A DNA stretch of 64,000 nt, taken from the NCBI GenBank assembly GCA_021234155.1, contig JAJEKV010000018.1, positions 18,114,177 to 18,178,176 of the forward strand, given 5' to 3'. Of the stretch, positions 48,377-59,880 are shown piece by piece (the stretch's first letter is position 1; every line of letters starts with the position of its first letter). Position numbers and translations under genes: made by a program. This DNA comes from Isoetes taiwanensis. Its lineage: Eukaryota > Streptophyta > Lycopodiopsida > Isoetales > Isoetaceae. Below the pieces are notes generated by a model. That model saw nothing but the letters and a program-made list of their open reading frames with translations, made no database searches and had not been told where the DNA came from.

Positions 48377-49864
48377 CTCGCAAAAACAAAAGAGAGGACT
48401 TAGAAAATAGAACTATATTCTCAACACCTTAGAATGCAAGCAAGAATACGAAACTAGACATGCCACATTTACATCATGGAAACGACCACAAGAAGGGAGA
48501 TCAGGTTGATCTGCTCCACGTTGTCCTTATGTGAGTCACTAGTTAAAGTTAAATCTACTCTAAGGGACATAGCTTTGTACACTAGTATCTCTGCCTCCAC
48601 GCATTGCTTGGTATCGTTTGGTGCTGCTAGAATCATACCCATTGAATCCCAATAAATCCAATAAAATCCTATGGTCATAGAACATTCACAATCGAGTAGC
48701 AATGCCCGTCGGAGCCTCAACTTCTCTTATATAAGAAGAGCAAATCCTTACATAGAAAGAAAAAGAAAGATCCAAGCTAAAGAAAGGTTTCTATAATGAA
48801 AATTTTCATGATCATAACAAAAGCTTAAGCTTGAGAGTATCGAACTTTAAAAAGGACAAAACTAACAAAAGCCCAAGAACTAGTTAAAGACATAAAAAAT
48901 GCTTTGCATTTCCTTAAAAAATACCTATTGTGAATGGAACATTGCACAATACCTACTGTGAATGGAGCAGGCACAATGATTCGAAACTCCATCCAACTCC
49001 GATATGCACTTCAGTATGAAAGTGAATTAGAAACAGTCTATTATCAGATTATCTAAGCAAGGAAATTGTCCAAGCAAGGAAATCGTCAGGGGGGGGGATC
49101 ACAAGTAAACTCTAGCTAAAACTTAGGATCCTAGAGGGAAACAAAAAAACAAAAACCAGGGGCCTTGCCTATACGAGCTTCAAATATCGACCTATTCCGA
49201 ACCCAAATCTCTCAAAGCACCCCTTGGCGTATCTACCAAAGTGCAAAGCTCGCCTGCACCACCCCTTTGCGTATTTGATATGTTCCCACTAAAACCTCCT
49301 TGTATTTTTAGTGTACATATATGTACGCCATAGCCAATAAAAAACCCCTTATCGTCCACGCTGATATCATTTAGGCATAACAAATGTGAAGCCCCCTTGG
49401 ATCGGGTGCTATCTTGTACAAGATCCCCCTTGATCGTGTACACTAACAGTGCCTCATGCCCCTGGGGGTTTAAGCTAGGGAACGTCCCAGACGATCCCAT
49501 CATTGACATGATCACGCTTACCTCATCATGACCCTTCTATGGTCATGTGCACATACCGTGCATCGTGACATAGAGAACATCCGAACGATGATCCCATCAT
49601 CGCCCACGATCCCATGCCTACTCATGCATGACCTCTTCAGTCACGCTCCGAAGGTTTTAAGCTAAAAACCCTCCACTGATCCCATCATCGCACACGATGT
49701 TGTGCTCCTCTCACATGACCCACCCATCTCATTGGCGATCGGGCCTAGAGAGCGCCCGGGGAGGGGGATTTCATCATCGCCTATACTCCAAGATCTTCAC
49801 GTATGCATCTCAACTATTCTAGAATGTATATGCTTCCTGCACTTACACTAAGACATACACAAGC
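48377..49864. other. Intergenic and possible retroelement flank
   Basis: No gene is supported. Repeated CCCATCATCG(C) and CACGAT motifs between 49500 and 49700 look like LTR or satellite-like sequence. The segment 49760-49808 recurs at 52034-52083. Confidence 0.4.
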
Positions 49865-52000
49865 TTAGCTAAGAGCACTTGACAGGTTGGCGTCGACAAA
49901 TTTGGAGATGACTTGGCCATTGAATTGCTCCATGGCTTCTGGGTATTGCTTCTCTAGATCTTGCTTTAATACCCATGTTACGTCTTCCACGGGCAAGTGC
50001 TTCCACTTGACCAAGTATTGGAGGAACTGAGACCTTCTTGTCTTCTTAAATGCTTTCTCGAGAATTAGCTCGGGGACTATCTCAATTTGCTCCTCCATCA
50101 TCTCCAACAAGGTTGGAGTCTCCAAGACCTCTTCCGGGTTTGGGATATGCCTCTTGTGAATTTTTAGATGCGCGGGTAAGTCAAGCGTATATGACTGGCT
50201 CCCTATTTGCTTGACAATCTTAAAAGGCCCCGCTTATCTTGGAGCAGGTTTCCTAACAATTGAAGATGCAGAGCTTTGCTTGCTTCACCTTTACTTGAGC
50301 CAAACTTTATCTCCCACAACAAACTCTCAAGAAGTTTTATGTCTATCTGCTAGACTCTTCTGATGTGCCTTTATTGTTTGAAGATATTCTCGTACTTCTA
50401 CCACAAGCTGATGTATATGTGCCGAAATTGTTGAGAAACTTCCACCTTGGACATTAGATTGTGCCATATATCTGGGGTGAAGCGTTGGTAACCATAACTG
50501 ATCATGAAGGGAGACATCTTTGATGACTCTTCATAGTATTGTATGCAACTCGACTAGGTGGATGCGATCGGCCCATTTGGATTGCTTATTTCAAACATAG
50601 TTTCTCAATATGTCCTTCAAAATTATGTTGGTGCATTCCATTTGCCCATTTGTCTACAGATGATAAGCAGAACTATTCCACAACTTGGTGCAGATCACGT
50701 TGAAGAAGTCTTGCCAAAAGTCGCTGAAGAACTTCGGATCTCTATTGGAGATAATCACCTGTGCATTCCACGCAATCTAAAAAGTCTCTTTAGTAGACAA
50801 AAAAGCCGGATCCAAAGCTGTGTCTGTGGTGCGGCATTGCAAGAATATGCCCTTTTTGATAACTTATCTACCACAACCATCAAGGCATCAAAGCTCCTTG
50901 TTTTCCTTGGAAGGCCCGCTATGAAATCCATGCTGACAACTTCCCACTTGGCATCTGGCCCCGCCCAAGGTTCCAAAGCTTCCAGGATTCGAAGTTGTTC
51001 TGCCTTTGTCTGCTGACACAACTAACATTCTTGGATATGCCTGACTATTTGCTTCTTCATGCCCGGCTAGAAGTAGCTACTTATTTTGAAGTAGGCCTTT
51101 GTAAATCTTGCCGGGCCTAATAGGGCTATTATGCGTGTCATGTAAGATTAGCTTCCTTACTCCTGATGCTTCAGATACACATAGCTTGTTTTTGTGAAAT
51201 AAATTATGTCTTCCTTTTTAAAATGTTTGAAGGTCTCTCGTTCCTTATCTGTCATTGCGCACTTGCAAAGACTAGCCCATATGTGCTTGAACTCCATGTT
51301 AGAGGAGATGGATTCTTCTATCTTCTTGCCGAATTCGCTTATCGATACGGAGATGGCATTGCAAAATGATACTTCAAAAGTTTGCCAACAAATGGTGCCA
51401 TCTCAATTTCTCCAAGACTCTCCTCAAATGGATTGCATGCTTCTCCATTGATTTGTTGTAGATCATGATGTTGTCGAAGAAAAATTAATGACGAACCCGT
51501 CTAAGAAATCTCTGAAGATGTCATTCATCAAGCGCATAAAAGTCTTTGCAGCATTCGATAGACTCAGGGACATTACTGTGAACTCATAGTGTCCATTCTG
51601 AAGCGGTCTTATAAATATCTTCCCCCTTCATCCTTATGATGATTGCCCGATCTTAAGTCAATTTTGTAGAAGAATCTTGCTCCGTGGGGCTAATCCATTA
51701 CACCGTCTACTTTTTGAGCTGCCAATGGTTGAAATACATCTTCTGACTTCCATTCTGGCCGAAAGCATCCCCAAGTCGAGCAACTCCTACAACTGCTTCT
51801 TTAGTTCTGCTAGCTCGGGAGTGCTCATTCTATAAAGAGCTTTGATGGTCGGCTCTGCATCTGGTGTAAGAGTGATTTCACACTCTACGTCTCTATAGAG
51901 CAAAAGCTCTCAAATTTCATCCAGAGATATATCGCGGGGACTTCTGATTAGCTTAGCAATCAACCGAGGTAATTGTTCTGAAGTAGCATCTTCCTTCTTA
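49865..52000 (-). pseudogene. Decayed chromovirus (Ty3/gypsy) pol with chromodomain
   Basis: In minus-strand order, RT remnants at about 51700-51480 include FYKIDLRSG, a [16 protein letters not shown]-like block and DGFVI. The integrase at 51021-50755 reads KWEVVSMDFIAGLPR and MVVVDKLSKRA. The C-terminal chromodomain at 50125-49865 reads QFLQYLVKWKHLPVEDVTW. A chromodomain after integrase defines the chromovirus branch, distinct from the Tat-like array at 4580-28155. Frameshifts and stops are everywhere, so the copy is dead. Confidence 0.85.
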
Positions 52001-52079
52001 CTCTTGTTGTCGGGGTTGACGACTCGACACCATGGAGGGGGATCTCATTATTGCCTACACTCCAAGATCTTCGCATATG

Positions 52080-52352
52080 CATTTTGGATGCCTAGAATCC
52101 AAAACAGGGACTCGAAAATGTCCTTCGCACAACTTTTTAGGGCAGAAATTCATGGCAAAGCAGAGAAGTTGCTCAAAACGCATTTTGGATATCCAAAACA
52201 GGGGGCTCAAAAACGTTCTTCACGCAACTGTTTAGGGCTGATATGAATTAGGGCAAAAATTTAGGATAACGCAAAGAAGTTGCTCGAAGCACGTTTTCGA
52301 TGCTTGGAATCTAAAATGGGGGCTCGAAAACATCCTTCGCATAACAATTTGG
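52080..52352. repeat. Tandem repeat, about 100-bp unit, three copies
   Basis: Units start near 52080, 52181 and 52290 with CATTTTGGAT or a variant. They continue through AAAACAGGG.CTC.AAAA and TTCTTCGCACAACT-like blocks. The last unit is truncated. It could belong to the LTR or untranslated region of the adjacent chromovirus. Confidence 0.75.
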
Positions 52353-53764
52353 GCTAGAGGGCTGAGAGGCCGGGGGCGTGGGGCAAAACCCTAGCGAGAG
52401 AGTTGGCAAAACCGTAATCCTAGAGAGAGAAAGGAGGAAGGCGCTAGAGAGAGTGGAAGGAAGGTGCTAGAGGTCTTCTTTGGACTGTTGCAACAGAGTA
52501 ACATACACCAAGCAAGCCATAGGCCATCACCCAAGCAAAGCGATTTTTCAAAAAATTCTGCATCTAGACTCGAATCCACTGTTAGTCTATTTATGGCAAA
52601 AGACACAAAAAATTGGGTACAAATCAATTGTGCCTAGGTATTCTATACAACCTTGTCCACTATAACAGATATGCGATCTTAGAAACAAAGCATACCAATG
52701 AGTTCTTTGGAGCAATTTGGGACAAAATCCCATACACATTGTAGTCCCCAATTCATCTTGGCTACAACACTAAGTGTTTCGATGGCTACAACAACAAATC
52801 CAATTGCAGACATTAGTTCCTAGAGCTCCCATGAGGCATTCATGCTTTTTAAAGCTCCGCAAAACAAAGCATCTGGCACAGGCAAAGCAACTTCTACCAT
52901 AGTGAGAAGAATGAGCAATCAACAAATTACATGCAATATCGGTTTAAGCCCATTACAACTATATTCAAGTATATATATATATCAACATATACCTGAAATA
53001 TTCCCACCCAAACAGAAGAGTGAGTGCCCTTTACGGCAACCCAAAATGAGGCTTTCTTACTAATCTTCCCTTTCTCTTCTCAGTAGCATCTTAGCTTGAC
53101 CTGACCATGGTGTATATTGTTTGTGAAGGACTTTACAATTCATGTATTTTTCCTCTTCTTTTTGGGTTGCCCCTAGGGGGGAAAACCCTCGTTTATGTGG
53201 GTTTGTGGCATATCCAGGTATATGCTGGCATATGCCTAAGATATCCTGGTGACTGCTCCAAACTGGCTGTTGCCAGTAAACTAGCGGTCAGACCTGTTCC
53301 CGGTTGGTGCTGTTCGAACGAGTTTCATACTGTGGAGTGCAAGGATAAGCTTCTAGGTTAAATCATTTGTTGATGCGTACAAGGTGGGAAGCAATTGTTG
53401 TTTGCTTTGGAGATTCGGCCTCTCATTTTAGGAAGATGCATCACCAGACTATGCATAAGTTACTGTGGTCAGATTTACTGTCCGCATTCCGGCAGTCCTC
53501 TATTTGCTTCCCCTGCTTGTTTCTTCGTGCATCTTTATCAGCTTGAATTTTTTGAGACAGCATGCCTTTAATGACGATCTTCATTGCCACCTTGTAAGAT
53601 TTTGGCTTTTCTGGCTGGATATCTGACATGCAAATAAGAAATATCCCAGGTTGTTTTTATTTTCTAGAAATATAGTATATCAATGGTGCAGTCTTTCCTG
53701 TGGCATTTATTTGAATCTAACAAAAGCTTTCAGCCGAATTTTGGCTGTCTACTTTATTTCCTAG
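52353..53764. other. Intergenic DNA, no supported gene
   Basis: There are only short frames on both strands, without recognisable domains. A TA-microsatellite lies at 52970-52982. Confidence 0.45.
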
Positions 53765-55151
53765 ATTGCATGTGAGAAAATGCGTAGGCTTTACAATCCG
53801 TACTATATCCCTGCTTTGTTATTTGATACCATGTTTCTAGGTGTAAAGCAACATAGGAGAAGAAATTACATGCTTGCAATAGATTGTCGAATAGATTCTT
53901 CTATCCCTAAAAGAATTTTTCGTTATTCATTCTATTGTGCTGTATATGGGAGAGAAGCCAAGAATTATGTCTTTTGCGCTATGAAAAAGCAGGAAGGGGA
54001 ATCATTATATTCACATGTGTTGGATATAAGGAAGCACAGAAGCAAAGAATTTTGGTGATCTGAAGGGATTCATATGTGAAAAAGACTAAAGAGCCAGAAA
54101 ACTTGCCTGTTTTGGATATTCTAGCAAGAGGGATATTATATTTACTTCAGCCATGAATGGCCCAAATGTGGCAAGAAGAAAGAACCGGCATGCGGTAATT
54201 TGCCTTCAAAAGAGGGCAATAATAATCGGAGGCAATCGCCGTAATTATATGGAGATGATATGACATCAAGCAAAACATGCGGCACTAGAAGCAAGTGATT
54301 TCAAATTGCCGGATGCCCACAAATACCGTGATCGCGGAATTAAAACCGATATCCGATGGTAAGTGTTGGATTTATTCTCCGCTTAAATCTTAAAGCTAGC
54401 TTGTCTATAATAAAAAAGGTTCTTTTTTCTTTTGTCTTGGCAAGACAATCATTTAAGGCAATTGTTCTACTTTGATAGCAGATACTAAAGATGGATTTGG
54501 TTTGCTTAAGACTCATCTTAATCAATGATAATGGGACCATATATCTTTTTACATCGGGAATGAAGCACTTAGGTCCTATGCTATCATGGTCAACGATTTA
54601 GATCGAATCAGGCAAATGGGAGGTGCAGATAGATATGAAAATCCCCAAATGTTCGAATCAAGACTCGCCATTACCAATCTATCTGAAGATGAGTGCAAAC
54701 GTATGCGCAACATAGGATTACATTTACATTACACTCGTCCCTCCCTTAGATGTTGCATAGGTCGAGAACAGAATAAAGTTAGATCAGTACAGGCTAAAAT
54801 ATGTAGGAAGCCGAGTAGTAGCTTCTCTCAAAAAACTTGTTCTCATGGAATATTATGGTCTCAATATATGCCCAAAATGGTCGTCAACTGGATGCAGCTT
54901 TCAGCAAATGCTAGGAAAAAAAAATCTAGTCTCTAATGCCATGATTACAGCATATGTACAATATGTTAAGGTATCTCTTCAGCTCTTTCAACAAGTGCAA
55001 GCAGAAGGATTTAAGTCGAACAAAGGATCATTTATCTTATCTTCGAAGACACCAATGGGCTTGAATATGCAGGTAACATCAATTTCCTTTCAGAGCATTC
55101 AAACATCAGTATCTGCTTATAAGCGAGCTATATTTCTGATGCCTTGTGTAG
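53765..55151 (+). other. Unassigned coding-like fragments before the helicase remnant
   Basis: Three plus-strand frames (53780-54058, 54586-54936, 54845-55165) have a protein-like composition and may be exons of a decayed gene. The second contains MVNDLDRIRQMGG and LSEDECKRMRNIGL. The third contains VSNAMITAYVQY, faintly PPR-like. They do not match the N-terminal half of the DDX55 helicase. I cannot name them. Confidence 0.3.
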
Positions 55152-55843
55152 TACCTCGAGTGTGAAGCAGATGAAAAATCTTCACAATTGGTGCATTTCC
55201 TTTGTGAACAGCAGGCAAAAAAAGTAATTGTGTAAGTTCAATTTCTAATCTTCTCAGTTCTCCTCACTTATTATTGTTAAAATCATTATCTTGCATGGAC
55301 AAATTCAGCATCATTATCCTTCTGATGTAATGCATGACCCTCTTGATTGTGCCTTTGTTCTGTTGAGTTATCAGGTGACTTGGTTTTTAAGGCTTAACTA
55401 ACCAGTTTTCTATAGCTACTTTATGACATTTGCATGTGTGGAATACTGGGGGACAATCTTACCATTGTTAAAAGAGTTGGAAGGACTATCAATCACATCA
55501 TTGCATGGAAGGATGAAACAGGTTCGCTTTGAAACATAGTCTAGGTGTTGTCTTTGTACGTGCTATATTTACAGTAAAAAAAAAATTGTTGATTAGTTAC
55601 CATTTTAGTCAGCTCGAGAAAGGGCGCTAGCACATTTCTCTGGTACAGATGCAGCCATTCTATTTTGTACGATGTGGCTGCACATGGTCTAGATGGTGTT
55701 GATTGGATTCTTCAGGTATAATTTTGTTGATTGCATGCTAGGTAGTCCATCTCTAAGGTAAAATTATCTTCTGCGGTATGATCCACCTCAAGACCCCAAT
55801 ATGTTTGTCCACGGGGTTGGTCGAACTGCTTGGATGGGCAGGT

Positions 55844-56062
55844 CTGGAGATGCACTTGTATTTCTATTACCTAAGGTATATGGTATAAGGTTTAGTCAAG
55901 GGGTTTAGAAGCAGTAGTTTCATTTGGAATAGATCTTGCCTTGGGAACGCTGGAGATGCACTAGTATTTCTATTACCTAAGGTATATATGGTATGTGGTT
56001 TAGTCAAGGGGTTTAGAAGCAGTAGTTTCATTTGGAATACATCTTGCCTTGGGAGAACTTAC
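55844..56062 (+). repeat. Tandem duplication across a helicase exon end, 106-bp period
   Basis: 55844-55949 and 55950-56062 both carry CTGGAGATGCACT.GTATTTC, the exon end CCTAAG with its donor, and the following intron start. The second copy duplicates a partial exon. Confidence 0.85.
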
Positions 56063-56501
56063 ATGCTATGACTAAAGCATGCAGGAAAATACTTAGTTGA
56101 GTTCCTGCGGCTGAGAAGGGTGCCCATGGAGTCAAACGTGAAGTCTAATAATGTCAAAAATATCATTCCATCGGTAAGTTATACTAGCATTTCCTTTCCA
56201 TCTGCTAGAATAATGGAATAACTCATTAATTATTTTACATAGGTTTTCTTTCCTATCATTTAGTGTTTGTCCTTGTGATGTTGGCATCGTCATATCATTG
56301 CCAGATACAGTCAACAGAATGTTCAATTATTTCATTACTTTGATGAAACCATTTTCTTTTATGTGGTTCAAAAACCATTTGTGTCTTATATTGGGCTACA
56401 GTTGCGTGTAGCTGCCAAAGATGATCGAGATGTGATGGAGAAAGTATTAAAGGCTCTTTTGTCATATGTGCGTGCATATAAGGAGCATATTTGCACATTC
56501 G

Positions 56502-56640
56502 TTTTTAGGTATTTTATTTTCTTTCATTCAACAATTTGCATCAAATTCATTTAAACAAACTAAACCAAGGCTGCACAGTCATTTTTAGGTATTTTATCTT
56601 CTTTCACTTGACAATTTGCATCCATTTTGTTACAGCGATT
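56502..56640 (+). repeat. Tandem duplication at a helicase donor site, 80-bp period
   Basis: TTTTTAGGTATTTTAT recurs at 56502 and 56582, and AACAATTTGCATC or GACAATTTGCATC follows in each. The exon end with its donor site is therefore present twice. Confidence 0.75.
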
Positions 56641-56801
56641 TAAACCACTTCAAGGCTTTAAACTTACCTTGTTGTAGATGTGATTTTCCAAACTGTACTT
56701 CTCTTGACCTTTGTATGGGTCCCATGACCTATTGGTCTTCGTGGACGTAAAAAAATCTATTCTACTCTATTCTATTCTTAACTTCTTTATTATATCATTT
56801 T

Positions 56802-57060
56802 GAACCTTATAACTGAGCATACTCTTCTAGTTGTCCATTTAGGCCATATTATTAATAGGAAATAATGTTTGACCAAAACTTCCATTGCGAACTTCATGCC
56901 ACTTAACTTAATCAGAAGTCATTTCTTATTTAAGACCTTATAACTGCACATACTCTTCTAGTTGTCCATTTAGGCCATATTGTCAACAGGAAATATTGTT
57001 TGACCAAAATTTGCATTGCAAACTTCATGCCACTTAATCAGGAGTCATTTCTTATTTGAG
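56802..57060 (+). repeat. Tandem duplication in a helicase intron, 132-bp period
   Basis: The copies 56802-56933 and 56934-57060 share CATACTCTTCTAGTTGTCCA, GAAATA.TGTTTGACCAAAA and GTCATTTCTTATTT blocks. Confidence 0.85.
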
Positions 57061-57589
57061 ATTGTTTGCACAGCATCTGCGAAATAAACATTTTGCATGA
57101 TAGGGATCATGTTATGTGTTAGCCTATTTGATGTTGCTAATCTTTTGAATTTCCTCTGGAATATCTTGTTCTGTAGGTGGAAAGAATTGGAGCTTGGCAG
57201 AGTTGCAATGGATTATGATTTACTACAGCTACCGTCAATGCCAGAGCTTAAGCGTGGTTTTTTCTCAAGAGAGCATTTCGTTGCTGCTGATGTTGATGTA
57301 GCCTCCATAAAATATAAGTACGTGATATCACGTTTATTTGAATGTCTTTGAAAGTGTTTGTTTATAGCTGATGTTTTAATGTTTATGTTAGGAGCAAAGC
57401 CCGTGAAAAGGAGAGGAAGAAGAAGCAGCTGCTTAAACAGGAGAAAATAGCTAGGCTGTCTCCAGAGAATAGCTGTTGAAATGAATGCTCTGGAAAACTC
57501 ATCCAAGCAGCTTAAACCAAAAAGGCGGAGAAACAAGGGAAACCATGATGATGAGGAGATAGACAATGATTATCGTTTACTAAAGAAGC

Positions 57590-58240
57590 TAAAGAAAGGA
57601 ACCATTACTAAAAATGAATTTGACAAGTTGATTGGAGCAGAAGATTCATTAGAAGACTGCAGACCAGAGCAATCAAAGTGACACATGATGAATGCCATTC
57701 TCCGAAGAAGGGAAAAAAAAAAAAATTATTGTTTAGCAAGCAAAAACCCGAGTGCAACAGGTTGCAAAAAACGAGGAAAAGATAGCAGTGAAAGGACAAC
57801 CAAGGCAAATCTATATATATTGGGCCCTGCATGGGCCCTGCGTGTTTGCAGTGCACAGCAGTGTTCCAAAAAGTTTTAAGTAATTTAGCTAATTCTGCTG
57901 AACACACAAGCTTTCTTTTAAGGTTGCCTTCTGCTAAAGAAAGGAACCATTTCTGAGGTGAATTTGACAAGTTGACTGGAGCAGAAGATTTGTTAGAAGA
58001 CTGCAGACCAGAGCAATCAAAGATGCATTGTGAATGCCATTCTTAGAAGAAGAGAAAGAAAGAGAGATTATTCTTCAGCAAACAAAAATACAAGTGCAAC
58101 AGGATGCAAAAAAGGAGTGAAAGCAGTGAAAGGACAACTAAGTCATATTATTTGCTGCACAGCAATGTTTTAAAAAGTTTTTAAGTAATTTAGTTAATTC
58201 TGCCGAACATATTAGCTTTCTTTAAAGGTGGCCCGTTGCC
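57590..58240 (+). repeat. Tandem duplication of the helicase last exon and 3' region, about 340-bp period
   Basis: Copy 1 (57590-57933) holds the end of the reading frame. Copy 2 (57934-58240) repeats TAAAGAAAGGAACCATT, TTTGACAAGTTGA, GAAGACTGCAGACCAGAGC and the 3' flank. The second copy has its own substitutions and no open frame. Confidence 0.85.
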
Positions 58241-59880
58241 TTTTGAATGGTGTGGTTTTGGTTTTGTTTGGAGTTGTAGTTTAGGGCGACGTTGTTTTTG
58301 GTGGGGCTTTTGATTGTGGGGAACATGTCTTTAAACATCGAGGAGCTCTAAATGACTACGCAATATAAGATGTGTCTTTGCAAAGCTATAGTAGAGAATT
58401 AGTTCGATTTGTTAAATGATGGAAGGATTCTAGTGAATGACTGAAATTTGTTGTCCACTATTATCTGTATTGTTATTAATAGTACCCTCTTTTTCTTACT
58501 TTACCTAATTTTTTCTTGACATGATCACGCTAACCATTTAAAACTGAACTAAAATGGTCCTAATGATGTCATTTGAAACATCTACATGTATGTTAAGCTG
58601 TTGTCTCTAATCTGGAGCAATAACTAAAATAAACTTGTTTTTGTGAAATAGCTATTGGAAAGGCATTTTAAGGCATTCATAGATGATCTTTGAACTATAG
58701 CTGGGCAATAATCGTTACTCTCTTTTCTTGCACGTCGATATCAAATGCCTTAAACTTCGGGTTGGAATGGCAATGGCACCGTGAAATTTGCCTAATGCCT
58801 TAAACTTCGGGTTGGAATGGCACCCTTGAAATCTGCATGCTCAAAGCTTCAAAAGGAATGGTCTAGGACATCTAAAATTTATAAGAATCTTGGAGAATGT
58901 AAAGGGTGTTTAGAGGGAATAGTTGGACAGTCTCTAATTTTGGGATATCTTAAGGGAATTCATGACATCTAGGGGAAATGTGCCATAGGTCATTCTGCTG
59001 TGCCATGTGATCAAAAGTGAAAGAAGTTTCATTTGGAAGATGTAGCAAAAATGCACCTTCCTTACACCTTCTCACCATATTTCAATGGTCGAGACTACTT
59101 CGTCTTTGATCCTTGTCCCTTATAAGGTGGAATAACATGGTCTTTGACCACACTATTTGATCAATCTAAATATGTTTGAACTCCCCATTGCCCACAAAAA
59201 AGAGAGAAGGCACTACCGATTTCCCTAGTGCTACACCTAATTGTTTTATGTGTTCGAGATTCTCTCTCTATTCTATATTATTTCTATTCTCTTTATTCTC
59301 TTCTATGGTAAGACCCTGAATTGCCATGCCCAAAGTCATGGCTTCTACATCTCGTTGTGAAAGTGGCCATGATAATTGTAAGTTTAAGTTAGTCTGGGAA
59401 AAACCCACTTCAACAATGTACAACAGTGAGGATAGGTCCCATCAATGTGAGTGTCACGAAACGAAAACAAGAAACATGAAAACACACTCACTCTCGGGCC
59501 ACTGAGGGCAACCCTCCGTGCGCAGCACCTTTTTATTTTAGGGTTTTACATGGGACAATGCGAGATCCTTGATTCCAATAAATTTATCCAAATTCTGGGC
59601 CCATTAGATTCCAAACATATTCATCCCAATGGTGGAACCTCTTTGCATATAATAATAATGATTGGATTTGTCTTTCTATCATATTCCACTCTTTTGCAAT
59701 GGTGAACATTGTGCACAGCAAAACAACTTCCCAAATTTAATAGCAAAATCCACTTTCTACCCAAAGGAGGCATAATCATTCAACGACCTATGCATATAAA
59801 ACACATCTTGCAGTGAATATAGATGTCATATTCAGAAATACCATAGCCCAGGCCAGCCATGCCACCAGATTAGAACTCTT
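58241..59880. other. Intergenic DNA downstream of LCMT1
   Basis: No gene is supported. A 50-bp tandem repeat lies at 58744-58843 (AATGCCTTAAACTTCGGGTT twice). A pyrimidine-rich block at 59255-59310 precedes the 84-codon plus frame at 59451, which I do not recognise. Confidence 0.45.

Larger units (their letters stand above)
55152..57681 (+). pseudogene. C-terminal half of a DDX55/SPB4-type DEAD-box RNA helicase
   Basis: The family acts in ribosomal RNA maturation in the nucleolus. Exons by homology: 55152-55231 (YLECEADEKSSQLV), 55416-55521 (YFMTFACVEYW to LHGRMKQ), 55609-55715 (ARERALAHF, CT, VAAHGLD), 55777-55875 (YDPPQDPN, then [15 protein letters not shown]), a piece near 56080-56160, 56402-56508 ([21 protein letters not shown]), 57177-57317 ([20 protein letters not shown]) and 57392-57681 (DYRLLKKLKKGTI). 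The N-terminal ATPase half is absent. One base is missing near 55667, the acceptor before 55777 reads CGG instead of CAG, motif VI HRxGRxxR has lost two arginines, and frames shift near 56090 and 57460. Some CAG-to-CGG changes may be consensus errors, but the missing half makes it non-functional. Confidence 0.85.

Noticed and set aside
52034-52083. A 45-bp match to 49760-49808, considered as the LTR pair of the chromovirus
   Set aside because: The matching segments occupy inconsistent positions relative to the pol remnants for a simple LTR pair, and neighbouring sequence does not align.
53780-54058. Considered a Tubby-like domain or the N-terminal half of the helicase
   Set aside because: No diagnostic motif of either was found: no DEAD box, no Walker A, no Tubby signature.
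54845-55165. Possible PPR-like motif (VSNAMITAYVQY)
   Set aside because: There is a single weak motif with no repeat units before or after it, so it was left as an unassigned fragment.
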